Shown: positions 27,511-36,825 of the stretch, one piece after another
Numbering within the stretch: the stretch's first letter is position 1
How the letters are laid out: the number at the start of each line of letters is the position of its first letter
DNA from: Palleronia pelagia
Lineage (GTDB): Bacteria; Pseudomonadota; Alphaproteobacteria; Rhodobacterales; Rhodobacteraceae
Reading direction: 5' to 3'
Length of the DNA stretch: 64,000 nt
NCBI RefSeq assembly: GCF_900110115.1
Contig: NZ_FOCM01000003.1
Location: 124,001-188,000 of the forward strand
Notes under the pieces: model-generated
What the model was told of the DNA's origin: nothing
The model's input: only the letters and a program-made list of their open reading frames with translations
Database searches by the model: none
Position numbers and translations under genes: made by a program

Positions 27511-29387
27511 CCGTGGGTTCCGGTTTTGGCCTTCACCCGCAGCGCCAAGAGAATCGCGTTCAGACCCGCCGGCGTCATGCCCTCGATCTTGCTGGCATGC
27601 GCGATTGTCGTCGGCCGGGCACTTTTCAGCTTATCCTTCAACTCCGATGAAAGTCCGTGAACGCCAGCGAAATCGAAGCCACCGGGAATCTGCGTTGCTT
27701 CGTCCCGGCGGATCGCCTCGGCCTCGCGGGTCTGGCGATCCAAGTAATTTGCGTAAACGGCCTCTTTGGAAATCTGGTTCAGGTCTGCCGAGGAGAACGA
27801 CGAGACGTTCGGCACCAATTGCTTGATGTGCTCGATCCCGACGGACGGGATGCTGAGAAGCTCGAGCGCCGTTCTACGCGCACCGTCGGAGGACAGGGCA
27901 ACTCCCACGGCATTAACCTCCTTGGGCGTAAAGGCCTCCGAGGACAGGACTTCCCGCAATTGCGCCAAGCGGTCCATCTTGGTCTCAAAAGCCTGCCGCC
28001 GGTGTTCCGCCACGAGACCCCGCGCGATCGCCAGAGGGGTCAAGCGCTGGTCGGCGTTGTCCGCGCGGAGTTGAAGGCGGAACTCGGCGCGGGAGGTGAA
28101 CATGCGATAAGGCTCGGACACCCCGCGGGTCACCAGATCGTCGATCATCACACCGATGTACGCCTCGGTCCGCGAGAATTTGACCGGCGCATCGCTGCTG
28201 ACTGCGGCCACGGCATTCAGTCCAGCGACCAGGCCTTGCGCCGCGGCCTCTTCGTATCCGGTGGTTCCGTTGATTTGACCCGCGAGGAACAGACCCCCGA
28301 GGGCGCCGAGCTGCAAACCGTGGTCCAGGGCCTGCGGGTCAACGTAGTCGTATTCGATTGCGTAGCCCGGTTGCAGGATTTTCGCCTGCTCGAGCCCCCG
28401 GATCGATACAACATAGGCCTCCTGGATATCGACAGGCAGCGACGTTGAGATCCCGTTCGGATAGACGGTTGGATCGTCCAAACCTTCTGGTTCCAGGAAG
28501 ATCTGGTGCGAATCCTTGTCGGCGAATCGACCGATCTTGTCCTCGATAGACGGGCAATAGCGCGGTCCCACACCACTGATGTTCCCGCTATACATGGCGG
28601 AACGCGACAGGTTGGCGCGAATGATGTCGTGGGTTTCGGTGTTGGTGTGGGTGATCCCGCAACTGACCTGCCGCGCCGCCGGGCGATCGGACATGAAGGA
28701 CAACATCACCGGGTCATCGTCGCCCGGCTGGCTTTCCAGACTGTCCCAATCGATGGTTCGACCATCAAGCCGCGGGGGCGTGCCCGTTTTCAACCGACCC
28801 ATGGGGAGATCCATGGCATACAGTCGTTCCGCGAGTCGCAGCGCGGCGTTCTCACCCTGGCGTCCACCGCTCCGTTGTTCTTCACCAATGTGAAGGACAC
28901 CGTTCAGGAAGGTTCCGGTCGTCAGGACAACTGCATCCGCATCCAGGGTGCTTTCATCCTCCAGGACAACGCCGGTGACGCGATTATCCTTCAGGACAAG
29001 ATCGACGACCTGCCCTTCCACCACGCGGATATTCTCGTGCCTAGCGATGGAGCTTTGTACGGCGTGACGATAGCGGGCGCGGTCCATCTGTGCGCGAGGG
29101 CCCTGTACGGCAGGCCCCTTCCGACGATTCAGCAGTCGGTACTGGATCCCTGCATAGTCCGCGGCGACGCCCATGATCCCGCAGAGCGCGTCGACTTCGC
29201 GGACCAGGTGACCTTTGCCTAGACCCCCGATCGCGGGGTTGCAGGACATGGCGCCGATTGCATCGGCCTTCAATGTCACGAGCTTGACCTCGGCGCCCGC
29301 GCGGGCAGCTGCGCTGGCGGCTTCGACGCCGGCATGGCCACCCCCAACGACGACGATGGACGGCTTGCGATGTTTCACGTGAAACAT
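27507..29387 (-). CDS. mnmG: tRNA uridine-5-carboxymethylaminomethyl modification enzyme MnmG (GidA)
   Basis: The 626-residue FAD protein acts with MnmE to modify U34 of certain tRNAs. The FAD motif [17 protein letters not shown] is N-terminal. [32 protein letters not shown] and [18 protein letters not shown]-like segments are present. The start ATG at 29387 encodes MFHVKHRKP, the beginning of which overlays a parS site. Upstream frame extension (to 29441) runs into mnmE and is rejected. It is one base downstream of mnmE. Confidence 0.96.
   Translation of the reverse strand: MFHVKHRKPSIVVVGGGHAGVEAASAAARAGAEVKLVTLKADAIGAMSCNPAIGGLGKGHLVREVDALCGIMGVAADYAGIQYRLLNRRKGPAVQGPRAQMDRARYRHAVQSSIARHENIRVVEGQVVDLVLKDNRVTGVVLEDESTLDADAVVLTTGTFLNGVLHIGEEQRSGGRQGENAALRLAERLYAMDLPMGRLKTGTPPRLDGRTIDWDSLESQPGDDDPVMLSFMSDRPAARQVSCGITHTNTETHDIIRANLSRSAMYSGNISGVGPRYCPSIEDKIGRFADKDSHQIFLEPEGLDDPTVYPNGISTSLPVDIQEAYVVSIRGLEQAKILQPGYAIEYDYVDPQALDHGLQLGALGGLFLAGQINGTTGYEEAAAQGLVAGLNAVAAVSSDAPVKFSRTEAYIGVMIDDLVTRGVSEPYRMFTSRAEFRLQLRADNADQRLTPLAIARGLVAEHRRQAFETKMDRLAQLREVLSSEAFTPKEVNAVGVALSSDGARRTALELLSIPSVGIEHIKQLVPNVSSFSSADLNQISKEAVYANYLDRQTREAEAIRRDEATQIPGGFDFAGVHGLSSELKDKLKSARPTTIAHASKIEGMTPAGLNAILLALRVKAKTGTHG
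29371..29386. other. parS centromere site 2
   Basis: A second perfect TGTTTCACGTGAAACA, covering codons 1-6 of mnmG (FHVKH). It is 1.9 kb from site 1 and 3.1 kb from the proposed oriC. The same palindrome is used in two different reading contexts (FHVKH and VSRET), which shows that the DNA sequence itself is conserved. Confidence 0.93.
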
Positions 29388-29388
29388 T

Positions 29389-30663
29389 TTATTTCCCGAT
29401 GCAGAAACGCGAAAAGATATCACCCAGTAGATCGTCCACATCGACGCGGCCGATCAACATTTCAAGGTCCGCAATCGCCCGCCGAAGATATTCGGCGGCC
29501 AGAACGCTGTCGCCGATCTCTGTAAGCGTCGCCCGCGATTCGGACAAGTCGGACAGCGCGCTTTGCATCGCCTGCGCGTGCCGATCGCGAATAGCGGTCG
29601 ATGCCTTGGCAACGCGGCTGAGGAGGATTGTCGTCAGCCGATCGATCAGATCGCTGACGCCCTGCCCCGTGAGACCGGAAATATCGCCCTGACCCTGATC
29701 CGCTTTACCGACGAGGACGATGTCGTCGTCCTGGGCGAGCGCCGGTCTGTCCTCACCATTCCCAACAAGGAACACGCGCAGATCAGCCTCGGCCGCGCGG
29801 TCACGGGCACGCGCGATTCCAGCGGCCTCCAGCGGATCTTCGGTTTCCCTCAGGCCGGCCGTATCGAGGAATAGCACGGGCACGCCCTTCAGATCCGCCC
29901 GCACCTCGATCACGTCGCGCGTCGTGCCCGCGATTTCCGAGGTCAGCGCGACGTCTCGCCTGGCGATCGCGTTGAGAAGCGTGGATTTCCCGGCATTGGG
30001 TGCCCCCAGGATGGCGATTTCGAACCCATCCCGGATGCGTTCGGACGCCCCGAAGCCGTTAACCTCGTGCTGCAATGCTGCGGTCACGGTATCCATGTGG
30101 GCCAGGACGTCGGGCGTGACATCCACCGGGACTTCTTCGTCGGCGAAATCGAGGGTCGCCTCGATCAAGGCCGCGGCTTCCACCAGGTGGCGCCGCCATT
30201 CCAAGACCTTTCGGGACAGGTCACCGGACAGCACCTTCTGGGCTTGCTGGCGCTGGAACTCGGTCTCGGCCTCGACAAGGTCGGCGAGTCCTTCGACCTG
30301 CGTCAGGTCCAGGCGGTCGTTTTCCAGCGCGCGGCGCGTGAATTCGCCCGGCCCGGCAGGCCGAAGGCCGTCGATCCGCCCCAGCGCCGACAGGATTGCC
30401 GCGACGACTGCGCGGCTGCCATGGCATTGAAGCTCGACGACCGTTTCGCCGGTAAAGCTGGCGCCCTTGTCGAACGCCAGGACCAAGGCTGTGTCCAGAA
30501 CTTCGCCATTAGGATCACGCAGCACACGTAGGGCCGCGCGGTGCGAGGGGGGCAACGATCCGCAAAGGGAACTGCCCGCCTCGAACGCGCGGGGTCCCGA
30601 CAGACGGATGACCGAGACGCCCGCTTTGCCCGGCGCCGTGGCCTCGGCAAAGATGGTGTCCAT
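29389..30663 (-). CDS. mnmE: tRNA modification GTPase MnmE (TrmE)
   Basis: The 424-residue protein has the N-terminal tetrahydrofolate-binding domain ([20 protein letters not shown]), a helical domain and an inserted G domain ([28 protein letters not shown]). It ends in FCIGK with the catalytic Cys of the family. It partners MnmG. The ATG at 30663 is preferred over a TTG six bases upstream. It lies 10 bases after rho and one base before mnmG. Confidence 0.95.
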   Translation of the reverse strand: MDTIFAEATAPGKAGVSVIRLSGPRAFEAGSSLCGSLPPSHRAALRVLRDPNGEVLDTALVLAFDKGASFTGETVVELQCHGSRAVVAAILSALGRIDGLRPAGPGEFTRRALENDRLDLTQVEGLADLVEAETEFQRQQAQKVLSGDLSRKVLEWRRHLVEAAALIEATLDFADEEVPVDVTPDVLAHMDTVTAALQHEVNGFGASERIRDGFEIAILGAPNAGKSTLLNAIARRDVALTSEIAGTTRDVIEVRADLKGVPVLFLDTAGLRETEDPLEAAGIARARDRAAEADLRVFLVGNGEDRPALAQDDDIVLVGKADQGQGDISGLTGQGVSDLIDRLTTILLSRVAKASTAIRDRHAQAMQSALSDLSESRATLTEIGDSVLAAEYLRRAIADLEMLIGRVDVDDLLGDIFSRFCIGK

Positions 30664-30673
30664 GGCCAACCTG

Positions 30674-31945
30674 TCAGGTGTTCATCGAGTCGAAGAACTC
30701 GGAATTGGTCTTGGTCTGCTTAAGCTTGGACAGCAGGAACTCGATCGCGTCGGTCGTGCCCATCGGGTTCAGGATCCGCCGCAGCACGTAGGTCTTCTGC
30801 AGGTCCAGCTTGTCGACCAGAAGCTCTTCCTTCCGGGTGCCGGATTTCAGGATATCCATGGCCGGGTAGACGCGCTTGTCGCTGACCTTGCGGTCCAGCA
30901 CGATCTCGCTGTTACCGGTGCCCTTGAACTCTTCGAAGATGACCTCGTCCATCCGGCTGCCGGTATCGATCAGCGCGGTGGCGATGATGGTCAGCGACCC
31001 GCCCTCTTCGATATTCCGTGCGGCGCCGAAGAACCGCTTGGGCCGTTGCAGCGCGTTGGCGTCCACACCGCCGGTCAGCACCTTGCCCGAGCTGGGAACG
31101 GTGGTGTTGTAGGCGCGGCCGAGACGCGTGATCGAGTCGAGCAGGATCACGACGTCGCGCTTGTGTTCAACCAGGCGCTTGGCCTTCTCGATCACCATTT
31201 CCGACACAGCCACGTGGCGCGTGGCGGGCTCGTCGAAGGTCGAGCTGACGACCTCGCCCTTCACGCTGCGCTGCATGTCGGTGACTTCCTCGGGCCGCTC
31301 GTCGATCAGCAGCACGATCAGGTAGCACTCCGGGTGGTTCGCCTCGATGCTGTGCGCGATGTTCTGCAGCAGCACGGTCTTGCCCGTCCGAGGCGGCGCC
31401 ACGATAAGCGAGCGCTGACCCTTGCCGATGGGCGACACCAGGTCGATGATCCGGGCCGACTTGTCTTTGACGGTGGGATCCTCGATCTCCATCTTCAGAC
31501 GCTCGTCGGGATAGAGCGGCGTGAGGTTGTCGAAGGCGACCTTGTGCCGGGCGCGCTGGGGATCTTCGAAGTTGATCGACTCCACGTCGACCAGCGCGAA
31601 GTATTGCTCGGTATCCTCGGGGCCACGGATGACGCCCGATACCGTGTCGCCGGTGCGCAGCGAATAGCGACGGATCATGTCGGGGCTGACATAGATGTCG
31701 TCGGGACCAGGAAGGTAATTGGCCTCGGGCGAGCGCAGGAAGCCGAAACCGTCCTGCAGCACCTCGAGCACGCCGTCGCCACCGATGACCCATTCCTCGT
31801 CCGCGCGCTCTTTCAGGATCGAGAACATCATCTCGCCCTTGCGCATGGTCGACGCGTTCTCGATCTCGAGCTCTTCGGCGAGCGTCAGCAGGTCCTTGGG
31901 GCTTTGCGCCTTGAGGTCCGCCAGGTTCACGCGATCCTGGGTCAT
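30674..31945 (-). CDS. rho: Transcription termination factor Rho
   Basis: The 423-residue hexameric RNA helicase begins [20 protein letters not shown]. It has the RNA-binding cold-shock-like domain ([29 protein letters not shown]) and the ATPase with Walker [11 protein letters not shown] and [11 protein letters not shown]. Length and order match standard Rho. It heads the leftward rho-mnmE-mnmG-rsmG-parA-parB run, so it may be transcribed together with the segregation genes. Confidence 0.97.
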   Translation of the reverse strand: MTQDRVNLADLKAQSPKDLLTLAEELEIENASTMRKGEMMFSILKERADEEWVIGGDGVLEVLQDGFGFLRSPEANYLPGPDDIYVSPDMIRRYSLRTGDTVSGVIRGPEDTEQYFALVDVESINFEDPQRARHKVAFDNLTPLYPDERLKMEIEDPTVKDKSARIIDLVSPIGKGQRSLIVAPPRTGKTVLLQNIAHSIEANHPECYLIVLLIDERPEEVTDMQRSVKGEVVSSTFDEPATRHVAVSEMVIEKAKRLVEHKRDVVILLDSITRLGRAYNTTVPSSGKVLTGGVDANALQRPKRFFGAARNIEEGGSLTIIATALIDTGSRMDEVIFEEFKGTGNSEIVLDRKVSDKRVYPAMDILKSGTRKEELLVDKLDLQKTYVLRRILNPMGTTDAIEFLLSKLKQTKTNSEFFDSMNT

Positions 31946-32028
31946 GGGAAATCCTCGTGCCGCCGCGAACGGGCGGTCATCATGTCTTTGGCATAGGGAA
32001 CAGGCTGAACCGGACGGCCAGCAGTTTT

Positions 32029-32057
32029 CCGTTACGCGCGCCGACCGGTTTTGTCAA
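32029..32057 (-). promoter_or_regulatory. Possible rho promoter
   Basis: Reading leftward, TTGACA (32057-32052) is followed after exactly 17 bases by TAACGG (32034-32029). It lies in the 119-base gap between hemJ and rho and would give a leader of about 75-80 bases. The -35 is perfect, the -10 is poor. Confidence 0.35.
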
Positions 32058-32064
32058 CGATGGC

Positions 32065-32517
32065 TCAGATCGGCCGGACGATCACCGAAACGACGATGAC
32101 GATCAGCAACAGCGTCGGCACCTCGTTCATCATCCGGTAACGGCGCCCGCTGGTCGACAGGTCCCCGGCCGCGAGACGCTTGCGTTGTCCCGCGCACCAC
32201 ATGTGGAACCACGTCATGGCGATGACCGCCAGCGCCTTGGTCCAGGGCCAGACGGCCGCCCAATCGACCACTCCCGGCAATCCCGCCATGTAGAGCCCGC
32301 AGAGCCACGTCACGATCATGGCGGGGTTCATGATGACCTTCAGAAGCTTCCGCTCCATCGTCACTAGCATCGCTGCCTTGTCGGGGGCGTCCTGACCCTG
32401 CTCGACGTGGTACACGAACAAGCGGGGCAGGTAGAACAGGCCGGCCATCCAGGCCGTGAAGGCCACGATGTGAAGGGCCTTGATCCAAGGGTAAAGCGCG
32501 AAGAGCAGGTCTGACAT
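32065..32517 (-). CDS. hemJ: Protoporphyrinogen oxidase HemJ
   Basis: The 150-residue protein has four membrane helices and the family pattern LYPWIKALHIVAFTAWMAGL with the conserved heme-ligand-type His (H16), followed by LPRLFVYH. HemJ converts protoporphyrinogen IX to protoporphyrin IX in bacteria lacking HemG/HemY. It is the last gene before the origin gap on the left and is transcribed away from it. In some relatives hemE lies here; it is absent from this spot. Confidence 0.92.
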   Translation of the reverse strand: MSDLLFALYPWIKALHIVAFTAWMAGLFYLPRLFVYHVEQGQDAPDKAAMLVTMERKLLKVIMNPAMIVTWLCGLYMAGLPGVVDWAAVWPWTKALAVIAMTWFHMWCAGQRKRLAAGDLSTSGRRYRMMNEVPTLLLIVIVVSVIVRPI

Positions 32518-32894
32518 GCGCCCCTCTTAATATAATAAATATTTTTAAGAAAAGTGGTGTTTGTTAGTAGGGGCCGTGGATAACCGGGATAACTGAGTTG
32601 TCCGGCCCTTATCCCCACGAGAGGACAGGATCTGGTGGTTCATCCCATGGACGCGAATATGTCTATATTTTTATTTATTTTCAATGCATTATAAAAGATC
32701 TGCCATGTGATCAGAACGGTGGATAACTTCCCGGCGGACCGGAATAACCCGTTTCTGTCCCTCCCGCGATCGTGGGGTTCGCACACGGGGATGAAACCGG
32801 GCGGCGGGTGGTGTAGATCGCCGCTTATCCGGCGGCCGACACGTTTCCGCGGATTCACCCTGTCTTCGCCCGACCCTTATCCCGGACTTATCCC
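32518..32894. other. Probable chromosomal replication origin (oriC)
   Basis: This 377-base gap has no gene and is visibly AT-rich in parts of an otherwise GC-rich window. DnaA-box-like 9-mers (TTATCCACA consensus) occur at 32575-32583 (minus, TTATCCACG), 32584-32592 (minus, TTATCCCGG), 32609-32617 (plus, TTATCCCCA), 32718-32726 (minus, TTATCCACC), 32825-32833 (plus, TTATCCGGC), 32877-32885 (plus, TTATCCCGG) and 32888-32896 (plus, TTATCCCAT). A weaker one is at 32739-32747. AT-rich segments at 32525-32552 and 32656-32698 could be unwinding elements. Genes diverge from it on both sides, parS and parAB are within 7 kb, and hemJ/maf-aroE-coaE-dnaQ is a known origin context in Rhodobacterales. Assignment is by pattern and context. 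Confidence 0.8.
32525..32552. other. AT-rich block, candidate DNA unwinding element
   Basis: The first 28 bases beyond the hemJ start contain TTAATATAATAAATATTT and TTAAGAAAAG, with hardly any G or C. It lies about 23 bases from a tandem pair of DnaA-box-like 9-mers (32575-32592), the usual arrangement of an unwinding element and its loading boxes. A second AT-rich stretch at 32656-32698 is an alternative. Confidence 0.5.
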
Positions 32895-33488
32895 ATGAAC
32901 CTCATCCTCGCATCCGGCTCGACGATCCGAGCGCAGTTGCTTCGGCAGGCTGGCCTGAACTTCGAGACAGTGGTCGCACGCATTGATGAAGAGAGTGTGA
33001 AACTTTCCCTAGCGGCCGAAGGCGCCGCCCCGCGGGACATCGCCGACGCGCTGGCCGAGGCCAAGGCGCGCAAGGTATCGCTGAAGAATCCCGGAGCGCT
33101 GGTGCTGGGGTGCGACCAGGTGCTGTCGCTGAAGGGCGAGATTCTATCGAAGCCGCGCGATCCCGATGATGCCCGCGCCCAGCTGCGCCGCCTGTCGGAC
33201 ATGCGGCACAACCTGCTGTCCGCCGTGGTCGCATACGAGGACGGAGAGCCGCTCTGGCGCTTCGTCGACACCGTGCGCCTGTCCATGCGGGCGCTCAGCG
33301 ACGATTACGTCGACGACTACGTGTCGCGGAACTGGGACAGCATTCGCCACAGCGTGGGCGGATACAAGCTCGAGGAGGAGGGAATGCGCCTGTTCCGCGC
33401 CGTCGACGGCGACTATTTCACGGTGCTGGGCCTGCCGATGATCCCGCTCTTGTCGTGGCTGATCGACCGGGGCAGTTTGACCGTATGA
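32895..33488 (+). CDS. maf: Maf-family nucleoside triphosphate pyrophosphatase
   Basis: The 197-residue protein begins LILASGSTIRAQLLRQAGLN and has the GALVLGCDQVL and DVDDYVSRNWDSIRHSVGGY-type segments of the Maf fold. Maf proteins hydrolyse canonical or modified NTPs; substrate class is not clear. It is the first gene to the right of the origin. A DnaA-box-like 9-mer overlaps its start codon (32888-32896). It overlaps aroE as ATGA. Confidence 0.9.
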   Translation: MNLILASGSTIRAQLLRQAGLNFETVVARIDEESVKLSLAAEGAAPRDIADALAEAKARKVSLKNPGALVLGCDQVLSLKGEILSKPRDPDDARAQLRRLSDMRHNLLSAVVAYEDGEPLWRFVDTVRLSMRALSDDYVDDYVSRNWDSIRHSVGGYKLEEEGMRLFRAVDGDYFTVLGLPMIPLLSWLIDRGSLTV

Positions 33489-34321
33489 CAGACGAAAAAA
33501 TCCCCGTCGCCGGCGTCATTGGTGCGCCCATCGCCCACTCCAAGTCCCCTGCCCTGCACGGCTACTGGCTGAAGCGGCACGGGCTGCGCGGGCACTATGT
33601 TCCGCTGCATGTCGAGCAGTCGGACCTTGCGCAGGTCCTGCGCACCCTGCCCCGAATGGGGTTCCGCGGGGTGAACGTGACCATCCCGCACAAGCAGTCG
33701 GTGCTGGACCTGGCCGATCACGTGACCGACCGCGCCGCCCTGATCGGCGCCGCGAACACGCTGACCTTCCGCGACGACGGGCGGATCCACGCCGACAATA
33801 CCGACGGGTTCGGCTTCATCGAGAACCTGCGCCAGAACGCGCCGGACTGGCGCGCGTCGGACGGGCCCGCGGCCCTGTTCGGCGCAGGCGGCGCGGCGCG
33901 GGCGGTCATCACCGCGCTGATCGACGCGGGCGTGCCCGAGATTCGCATCACAAACCGCACCCGCACCCGGACCGAGGCGCTGCGCAAGGAATTCGGCGCC
34001 AAGCTGACGGTTTACGACTGGGTGCAGGCCGGCAACACGCTGGATGATGCCGCGACCGTCATCAACACCACGTCTCTGGGCATGACCGGCAAGGCCGATT
34101 TCCGGGTGCCGTTGGATGGGTTGTCGCGCGACGCATTGGTCACCGACATTGTCTATACCCCGCTTGAAACCGCCCTGCTGGAACACGCGCGCATGCGCGG
34201 CTGTCGCACGGTCGACGGGCTGGGTATGCTGCTTTACCAGGCGGTTCCGGCTTTCGAGCGGTGGTTCGGCGAACGCCCCGAGGTGGACGAGGACGTTCGG
34301 CAGGCCGTTCTTTCAGCATGA
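33485..34321 (+). CDS. aroE: Shikimate dehydrogenase
   Basis: The 278-residue NADPH enzyme reduces 3-dehydroshikimate in aromatic amino-acid synthesis. The substrate site is in GAPIAHSKSPALHGYW, the catalytic Lys is in VNVTIPHKQSV, and NTDGFGF carries the paired Asp. The Rossmann motif is FGAGGAARAV with the phosphate-binding NRTRTRTE. ATG at 33485 overlaps the maf stop; its own stop overlaps coaE. Confidence 0.95.
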   Translation: MTDEKIPVAGVIGAPIAHSKSPALHGYWLKRHGLRGHYVPLHVEQSDLAQVLRTLPRMGFRGVNVTIPHKQSVLDLADHVTDRAALIGAANTLTFRDDGRIHADNTDGFGFIENLRQNAPDWRASDGPAALFGAGGAARAVITALIDAGVPEIRITNRTRTRTEALRKEFGAKLTVYDWVQAGNTLDDAATVINTTSLGMTGKADFRVPLDGLSRDALVTDIVYTPLETALLEHARMRGCRTVDGLGMLLYQAVPAFERWFGERPEVDEDVRQAVLSA

Positions 34322-34926
34322 GCCGACCGTTCCTGATCGGGCTGACCGGCTCCATCGGCATGGGCAAGTCGACGGCCACCGCAATGTTCCGGGACATGGG
34401 CGTGCCGGTCTGGGACGCCGACGCCGCGGTGCACCGCCTGTATGCCGAAGGCGGGGCGGCAGTCGATCCCATGCGCGCCCTGCACCCCGCCGCGATCAGC
34501 GACGGTGCCGTGGACCGCGCCGCGCTGAAGGAATGGATCGCGACCGACCCGTCCGCCCTGCCCCGGATCGAATCCGTGGTGCATCCGCTGGTGGCCGAGG
34601 ATCGCGCGGCCTTCATCGACGCGTGCGATGCCGATATCGCCGTCCTCGATATCCCGCTGTTGTTCGAGACCGGATCGCCCGACGCGGTCGACCTTGTCGC
34701 CGTCGTCTCCGCCCCGCCCGACGTGCAACGCGACAGGGTGCTGTCCCGACCGGGCATGACCGAGGATCACTTCGACCGCATCCTGTCGAAACAGATGCCG
34801 GACAGCGAGAAGCGTGCCCGCGCCGACGTGATCATTCCCAGCTTGAACATGGACGATACGCGGGCGACCATTGCCACGCTGATCGACGACATCCGGAAAG
34901 GCCGCCATGCGCGAAATCGTTCTTGA
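34318..34926 (+). CDS. coaE: Dephospho-CoA kinase
   Basis: The 202-residue enzyme phosphorylates dephospho-CoA in the last step of CoA synthesis. The P-loop GLTGSIGMGKST is at residues 8-19. WDADAAVHRLY and DIPLLFETG are family motifs. It overlaps aroE by four bases and dnaQ by 20. Confidence 0.94.
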   Translation: MSRPFLIGLTGSIGMGKSTATAMFRDMGVPVWDADAAVHRLYAEGGAAVDPMRALHPAAISDGAVDRAALKEWIATDPSALPRIESVVHPLVAEDRAAFIDACDADIAVLDIPLLFETGSPDAVDLVAVVSAPPDVQRDRVLSRPGMTEDHFDRILSKQMPDSEKRARADVIIPSLNMDDTRATIATLIDDIRKGRHARNRS

Positions 34927-35596
34927 TACCGAAACCACCGGGTTCGAGCCCGAGCAGGGCGACCGGATCGTGGAAATCGGTGCGGTCGAGCTGATGGGGC
35001 ATGTGCCCACGGGACGGACGTTTCACGAGTACATCAACCCGAAGCGTTCGATGCCGCAATCGGCCTTCGAGGTGCACGGGCTGGGCGACGATTTCCTGCG
35101 CGACAAGCCCGTCTTCGAGCAGGTGGGCCAGGCGTTCCTGGATTTCGTGGGCGACGCCAAGCTGGTGATCCACAACGCCGCCTTCGACATGAAATTTCTC
35201 AATGCCGAACTGGGCTGGATGGGCGCGCGGCTGCTGCCCATGGATCAGGCCGTCGATACGCTCGCGATTGCACGGCGACGTTTTCCCGGGGCGCCTGCGT
35301 CGCTGGACGCGCTGTGTCGGCGTTTCGGGATCGACAACTCGAACCGTACGCTGCACGGCGCGCTTCTCGACTCCGAGATCCTGGCCGACGTGTATCTCGA
35401 GCTTATCGGGGGGCGTCAGCCGGATTTCGGCCTGGGATCGGACGAAGGGTCGAAGGACGACGGCCAAATGCGTGATACGTGGCGTCCGCGCCCGCGGCCC
35501 AGGCCGCTGCCATCGAAGCTGACGGAAGAAGAAAGCGCCGCCCACACGGCCTTCGTGGCCAAGTTGGGCGACGCTGCAATCTGGTCCAAGGCCTGA
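34907..35596 (+). CDS. dnaQ: DNA polymerase III epsilon subunit (3'-5' exonuclease)
   Basis: The 229-residue proofreading subunit has ExoI DTETTGFEP (D7, E9), ExoII HNAAFDMKFLN and ExoIII HGALLDSEILADVY motifs. The C-terminal tail (about residues 175-229) would contact the polymerase alpha subunit. It starts 20 bases inside coaE. It ends 13 bases from the convergent secB stop. Confidence 0.95.
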   Translation: MREIVLDTETTGFEPEQGDRIVEIGAVELMGHVPTGRTFHEYINPKRSMPQSAFEVHGLGDDFLRDKPVFEQVGQAFLDFVGDAKLVIHNAAFDMKFLNAELGWMGARLLPMDQAVDTLAIARRRFPGAPASLDALCRRFGIDNSNRTLHGALLDSEILADVYLELIGGRQPDFGLGSDEGSKDDGQMRDTWRPRPRPRPLPSKLTEEESAAHTAFVAKLGDAAIWSKA

Positions 35597-35609
35597 CGGC
35601 CGACCGGGT

Positions 35610-36146
35610 TCAGTTGGCGGGCGTATCCGTCGCCTGCGCCTGTTGGGCTGCTTGGCGCTGAGCAATGCCCTGGCGGTAGAGCGCGACGAAATCGATGGGC
35701 TCGAGGTTCAGCGCGGGGAAACCGCCGTCGCGGGTGACGTCGGACACGATGCGGCGGATGTACGGGAACATCAGCCGCGGGCCCTCGATCAGCAGGAACG
35801 GGTGCAGTTGTTCCTCGGGCACGTTTTTCGCCTCGAACACGCCACCGTATTCCAGCTCCATCAAGAACAGAGTCTCTTCCGAGCCCTTGTTCTTCGACGT
35901 GATCTTGAACTTGCCGATGACCTCGTACTGGCCGCTGTCCTCGCCACGCTTCTTCGCGTCGAGGCTGACCTGCACGGACACATCCGGCTTTACCTCGCCC
36001 GAGACGGTCTTGGAGACCAGGATGTTCTCAAACGACAGGTCACGGATGAACTGGCCCAGCGGGCGCAGTTGCGGCTGCGCGGGGGTCTGTCCGTTGGCGT
36101 TGTTCTGCGGGGCTGCGGTCGTATCTTGCGGTTCGTTTTCAGCCAT
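35610..36146 (-). CDS. secB: Protein-export chaperone SecB
   Basis: The 178-residue protein has a Gln/Asn/Pro-rich N-terminal tail of about 30 residues and then the SecB fold (QFIRDLSFENI, LMELEYGGVF, PFLLIEGPRLMFPYIRRIVS DVTRDGGFPAL). It keeps preproteins unfolded for SecA. The C-terminus (AAQQAQATDTPAN) lacks the zinc-contacting basic end of enterobacterial SecB, as is common in alphaproteobacteria. Confidence 0.94.
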   Translation of the reverse strand: MAENEPQDTTAAPQNNANGQTPAQPQLRPLGQFIRDLSFENILVSKTVSGEVKPDVSVQVSLDAKKRGEDSGQYEVIGKFKITSKNKGSEETLFLMELEYGGVFEAKNVPEEQLHPFLLIEGPRLMFPYIRRIVSDVTRDGGFPALNLEPIDFVALYRQGIAQRQAAQQAQATDTPAN

Positions 36147-36200
36147 GGGGCTCCTCCGGGAAAATTCTCGTCGCTTAGCTAGCAGATGGCTATGAGCGCC

Positions 36201-36710
36201 TCAATGCCGTGTCCAGCCGGACGGACGGCGGTTCGGATCGGGGTCCTTGATCTCGACTTCCTCGTAGTCGCCTTCGATCACGCCGTCGCGTCTCGGCTGC
36301 CCACCGCGCCGCCGCGGATCCGGACCGGGGCCCTGCGGGCCGGGGCCTTGGGTGAATTGCCGCACCTCGATCCGGTCTCGCAGGAACCGGAACACGGCGC
36401 GCCTGACGGCCGGCACCAGAAGCGAGAACCCGACGGCGTCGGTAAAGAAGCCCGGTGTCAGCATCAGAGCACCGGCGAACAGGATCATGGCGCCCTGCGC
36501 CAGGGACTCGGTCGGATCACGCAAGTCGTTGAAAGACCGACGGATTTCGTTCATCGCCAGCGCGCCTTGCGATCGGACCAGCGCGGTGCCCGCAAGGGCG
36601 GTCAGCACGACGATCGCCAGGGTCCAGCCAAGGCCGATAAAGCCACCGATCTGTATGAACAGTGCGATCTCGATCAGCGGAATGCCGACGAACAGCGCAA
36701 ACAACCACAT
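36201..36710 (-). CDS. fxsA: FxsA-family membrane protein
   Basis: The 169-residue inner-membrane protein has N-terminal helices (MWLFALFVGIPLIEIALFIQ, GLGWTLAIVVLTALAGTALV) and the GALMLTPGFFTDAVGF motif of FxsA, followed by a charged cytoplasmic tail. E. coli FxsA relieves F-plasmid exclusion of phage T7; its normal role is unknown. AAGGAG placed seven bases before the ATG at 36710 decides the start over the upstream GTG at 36725. Confidence 0.88.
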   Translation of the reverse strand: MWLFALFVGIPLIEIALFIQIGGFIGLGWTLAIVVLTALAGTALVRSQGALAMNEIRRSFNDLRDPTESLAQGAMILFAGALMLTPGFFTDAVGFSLLVPAVRRAVFRFLRDRIEVRQFTQGPGPQGPGPDPRRRGGQPRRDGVIEGDYEEVEIKDPDPNRRPSGWTRH

Positions 36711-36825
36711 GGCGGGCTCCTTCACAGGCGGGGGGCCGGTGGACTCGACCCTTTCGTGACCCTACATAGGGAGCAAGCCCGGGGTATGCCATGACGCGCC
36801 CCCGAAAACGCGGATTCGAGGTCCC

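Noticed and set aside
32527-32548. CtrA-type site (TTAA pair) in the origin
   Set aside because: The two TTAA halves at 32527 and 32545 are 14 bases apart, not the seven needed for a CtrA box.
32640-32898. Short ORFs across the hemJ-maf gap
   Set aside because: No family similarity or ribosome-binding sites; the gap is better explained as the origin.
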